From Flavobacterium aeripolare (GTDB lineage Bacteria; Bacteroidota; Bacteroidia; Flavobacteriales; Flavobacteriaceae): 64,000 nt of DNA. The position numbers and the translations under genes were made by a program. Shown piece after piece: positions 61,484 to 64,000 of the stretch; position 1 is the stretch's first letter, and the number at the start of each line of letters is the position of its first letter. The stretch spans positions 168,095 through 232,094 of the forward strand of contig NZ_JABSNL010000001.1 of assembly GCF_013294025.1 (NCBI RefSeq). Direction: 5' to 3'. The notes under the pieces were generated by a model. That model was not told the DNA's origin. It was given only the letters and a program-made list of their open reading frames with translations, and searched no databases.

Positions 61484-61558
61484 TGGGCGATGAGGGGTTC
61501 GAACCCCCGACCCCCTCGGTGTAAACGAGGTGCTCTGAACCAGCTGAGCTAATCGCCC
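61484..61558 (-). tRNA. tRNA-Val (TAC)
   Basis: A full cloverleaf on the minus strand: acceptor GGGCGAT with ATCGCCC plus discriminator A, D-arm GCTC-AGCTGGTTCA-GAGC, anticodon stem CCTCG with CGAGG around TTTACAC (anticodon TAC), and T-arm with GGTTCGAACCC. CCA is not encoded. A terminator follows. Confidence 0.97.
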
Positions 61559-61688
61559 TATTCTTTAGCTTTTCACGAAACATGTTGTTTGTTATTACTG
61601 GTGCAAAGATACACCTAGAATTGATATATACAAGGGTTTTTGAAAAATATTACTATGGGATCTACTACATTTTTACAAAAAATTGAAC

Positions 61689-61721
61689 AAAAAAAAACTC
61701 CAACATTTCTGTTGAAGTTTT
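61689..61721 (-). terminator. terminator of tRNA-Val copy 2
   Basis: The same AACTTCAAC/GTTGGAGTT hairpin and T run as behind copy 1, so the two tRNAs are probably separate transcripts. Confidence 0.8.
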
Positions 61722-61722
61722 G

Positions 61723-61797
61723 TGGGCGATGAGGGGTTCGAACCCCCGACCCCCTCGGTGTAAACGAGGTGCTCTGAACCAGCTGAGCTAATCGCCC
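61723..61797 (-). tRNA. tRNA-Val (TAC), second copy
   Basis: Identical in sequence to the tRNA-Val at 61484-61558, with the same anticodon TAC. It lies upstream of the first copy in the transcription direction and has its own terminator (61689-61721). Confidence 0.97.
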
Positions 61798-61966
61798 TAT
61801 TCTTTAGCTTTTCACGAAGCATGTTGTTCGTTATTGCTGGTGCAAAGATACATCTAGAATTGGTATTTACAAGCGTTTTTGAAAAATATTTTGATAAAAA
61901 TCGCGCTCTTTTTTCTTCCATCCTCACACACAAATACTTAGTAAAAAAGATAGTGAATATTATTTT

Positions 61967-61997
61967 TTTGTAATGATTCGGTATAGTGGTACATTTG
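61967..61997 (+). promoter_or_regulatory. Bacteroidota promoter of the ABC exporter gene
   Basis: TTTG (61967-61970), a 19-base spacer and TACATTTG (61990-61997) form a near-ideal -33/-7 pair. Transcription would start near 62003. This rules out the in-frame GTG at 61986 as start and supports the ATG at 62016. Confidence 0.8.
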
Positions 61998-62015
61998 CAT
62001 CATAAACAAATTATA

Positions 62016-63806
62016 ATGGCAAGGTACAAGGAAAATGATTTACCGAAAGCGAAATTAAATTCGAATTCACTACAAAAAGCGCTACGCATTTTTAAATATG
62101 CTAAAAACCACAAATGGAAATTTTTCGTTGGTTTGGTTTTCTTACTACTAACGAGTGCCACTGCCCTAGCCTTTCCTAAATTGATGGGAATGTTAGTTGA
62201 CTGTGTAACTAATAAAGATCTTGATAAAGCTAATAATGTTGCCCTGGGTTTAATGGGAATTCTGGTGCTTCAAGCTATTTTTTCATTCTTTAGAATTTCG
62301 CTATTTGTGAACTTCACTGAGAATGCATTATCTAATATTCGATTTGCACTTTACGAGAATTTGATAAAATTACCCATGAACTTCTTTTCTCAAAAACGTG
62401 TGGGAGAATTAAACAGTAGAATTAGCGCAGATATTTCGCAATTACAAGATACTTTTACAACAACTATAGCCGAATTTTTACGTCAGTTTATATTGATTGT
62501 AGGTGGATTTATAATCTTAGCAAGTATTTCACCCAAACTTACCTTAATGATGCTTTGCATCGTTCCTGTTGTTGCAGTGGGTGCTGTTCTATTTGGTCGT
62601 TTTATTCGAAAATACGGAAAGAAAACACAGGACAAAGTAGCCGAAAGCCAAGTTATTGTAGAGGAAACTTTGCAGGGAATTACTAATGTGAAGGCTTTTG
62701 CTAATGAATGGTATGAACTACAACGCTACAAAAACAAGATTAATGAGATTGTAAAAATAGCTATTAAAGGAGGACAATATCGAGGTTACTTTGCTTCATT
62801 TATTATACTGTGTCTTTTTGGCTGCGTTGTTGCCGTAGTATGGTACGGAATCACCTTAACCATAAAAGGCGAAGTTGAAGGTGTGGGAGATTTAATTTCG
62901 TTCATACTATATACAACATTTATTGGTGCTTCTTTTGGAGGTATTGCCGAGATGTATGCGCAGATTCAAAAAGCAGTGGGTGCAACAGAACGCGTATTTG
63001 AATTATTAGACGAAACGCCGGAACCAATCGCAACAACAGAGCCTTCTCATACTATTGAAAAACTAAACGGAACCGTTCGCTTTGAAAACGTAGCGTTTAA
63101 CTACCCTACACGTAAGGAAATTTCAGTATTAAAAGATGTAAATTTTGACGTGGCTTTTGGCCAAAAAATAGCGATTGTAGGTCCTAGTGGTGCTGGTAAA
63201 TCTACCATTGCTTCGTTATTACTGCGTTTCTATGATATTGAAAAAGGAGCCATTACAATTGATGGTAAAAACATTTATGATTACGACTTAGAAACATTAA
63301 GAGGAAACATGAGTATTGTGCCGCAAGATGTAATCCTTTTTGGAGGTACAATTAGAGAGAATATTGCATACGGTAAACCAACGGCTAGTGAGGACGAAAT
63401 TTTTGCGGCAGCGAAACAAGCCAATGCACTTGATTTTATACAAAGTTTTCCAGAAGCTTTTGAAACTGTCGTAGGAGAGCGAGGAATTAAATTATCAGGT
63501 GGACAGCGCCAGCGTATTGCTATCGCTAGAGCTTTATTAAAAAACCCAAGTATATTGATCTTAGATGAAGCTACTTCGTCATTAGACAGTGAAAGTGAAA
63601 AATTAGTTCAAGAAGCACTAGAGATATTAATGAAAGGTCGTACAAGTATTATTATTGCACACCGCCTTTCGACCATTAGAAGTGCAGATCAAATCTTAGT
63701 ATTAGACAACGGAATCGTAGCCGAAAAAGGAACACACCAAGAATTAATCACATTAGAAAACGGAAAATATAAAAATCTAAGCAACTTACAATTTACAGAA
63801 TACTAA
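62016..63806 (+). CDS. MsbA-like ABC exporter (fused TMD-NBD)
   Basis: The 596-residue half-transporter has six TM helices (about 30-300) and a C-terminal ATPase with Walker A GPSGAGKST, Q-loop IVPQDV, signature LSGGQRQR, Walker B ILILDEATS and the H-loop IIAHRLS. Its length and motif order fit MsbA/LmrA-type homodimeric exporters for lipids or drugs. It has a clear promoter. A secreted protein gene starts 1 base after its stop, so they are likely co-transcribed. Confidence 0.93.
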   Translation: MARYKENDLPKAKLNSNSLQKALRIFKYAKNHKWKFFVGLVFLLLTSATALAFPKLMGMLVDCVTNKDLDKANNVALGLMGILVLQAIFSFFRISLFVNFTENALSNIRFALYENLIKLPMNFFSQKRVGELNSRISADISQLQDTFTTTIAEFLRQFILIVGGFIILASISPKLTLMMLCIVPVVAVGAVLFGRFIRKYGKKTQDKVAESQVIVEETLQGITNVKAFANEWYELQRYKNKINEIVKIAIKGGQYRGYFASFIILCLFGCVVAVVWYGITLTIKGEVEGVGDLISFILYTTFIGASFGGIAEMYAQIQKAVGATERVFELLDETPEPIATTEPSHTIEKLNGTVRFENVAFNYPTRKEISVLKDVNFDVAFGQKIAIVGPSGAGKSTIASLLLRFYDIEKGAITIDGKNIYDYDLETLRGNMSIVPQDVILFGGTIRENIAYGKPTASEDEIFAAAKQANALDFIQSFPEAFETVVGERGIKLSGGQRQRIAIARALLKNPSILILDEATSSLDSESEKLVQEALEILMKGRTSIIIAHRLSTIRSADQILVLDNGIVAEKGTHQELITLENGKYKNLSNLQFTEY

Positions 63807-63807
63807 G

Positions 63808-64000
63808 ATGACAAAAACAAAATCAAGGTTAAATAAAGTTGCGGGTTGTTTTTTACTTCTAGCATTGCAAGGTATCAGTTCACAAGCCCAGGAAAAGAAA
63901 AGTCCGCTTACTGTAAATTTATCTGAAGATGGTTCCAAATACATCAAATTTGGTGCTAATCTCCAGTTGTGGGCTCGTTATACTGATTTAAATCCTCAAA
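63808..64000 (+). CDS. secreted porin-like protein, partial at window end
   Basis: The first 64 codons are visible: a signal peptide (KTKSRLNKVAGCFLLLALQG, cleavage near SSQAQ), then SPLTVNLSEDGSKYIKFGAN and LQLWARYTDLNPQ. This looks like the first strands of an outer-membrane beta-barrel. The rest lies outside the window, so no family is assigned. It starts 1 base after the ABC exporter gene. Confidence 0.7.
   Translation, partial: MTKTKSRLNKVAGCFLLLALQGISSQAQEKKSPLTVNLSEDGSKYIKFGANLQLWARYTDLNPQ

Larger units (their letters stand above)
61449..61870. repeat. 239-bp tandem duplication containing tRNA-Val
   Basis: The terminator, tRNA and approximately 90 bases of its upstream region recur with an offset of 239. 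The tRNA sequences are identical and the flanks differ by a few bases, for example AACATGTTGTTTG versus AGCATGTTGTTCG. Confidence 0.9.

Overview
The window comes from a Flavobacterium-like member of the Bacteroidota. The DNA is AT-rich. Most starts lack a Shine-Dalgarno sequence, and several genes are preceded by the Bacteroidota-type -7 box TAnnTTTG. The gene families also fit: a GH97 glycosidase, a fused branched-chain 2-oxoacid dehydrogenase E1, and short flavobacterial repeats.

Layout. (1) 1-5.2 kb: alpha-glycan uptake and hydrolysis, with a LamB-type porin, a GH97 enzyme of the retaining type and a LacI regulator. A serine hydrolase follows at 5.4-6.4 kb. (2) 6.4-11.8 kb: an accessory island behind hairpin-rich repeats. 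It holds a tight same-strand cluster: a PLD nuclease/J-domain fusion, a Trp-rich repeat protein, a three-TM protein, a GGCT-like protein and an unknown protein. This is my first candidate for an undescribed system. (3) 12.2-37.3 kb: a redox and electrophile-detoxification island with many SDR/NmrA/MDR oxidoreductases, two haloalkane-dehalogenase-type hydrolases, an AlkD-like protein, NfsB-type nitroreductase, SnoaL-like and ABM proteins, and AraC, HxlR and Crp/Fnr regulators. It contains many relics: 3' ends of duplicated genes, a gene with two in-frame stops and a 5'-truncated ABC permease. (4) 37.4-42.3 kb: an aspartate decarboxylase remnant cut by a repeat, then an FRG-domain protein and an HD/GHKL-ATPase protein embedded in repeats. 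This is my second candidate system. (5) 42.6-44.7 kb: an ABM monooxygenase, a cupin lipoprotein and a quinone-oxidoreductase-like MDR protein. The MDR promoter is a copy of the nfsB/hxlR promoter at 34.6 kb. (6) 44.9-64 kb: mostly core genes. These include a DUF885 lipoprotein, E1 alpha-beta, a phytochrome cassette (response regulator, bacteriophytochrome kinase, heme oxygenase), a 2OG dioxygenase, a SUI1-like factor, a nucleoside phosphorylase, a GNAT, a transporter-less PBP2 protein, a transglutaminase-like protein, a bestrophin, ribB with a Crp/Fnr gene, a pseudouridine synthase, two tandem tRNA-Val genes and an ABC exporter. A secreted protein gene runs off the end.

Two repeat families tie the accessory part together. 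One is a modular 285-420 bp element made of several small hairpins, with at least seven full or partial copies plus tail-only copies, found next to truncated genes. The other is an approximately 100 bp flavobacterial structured repeat in three copies whose central stem is kept by different sequences. No rRNA, CRISPR array, prophage or transposase gene was seen. All family calls come from reading motifs; no database search was run.
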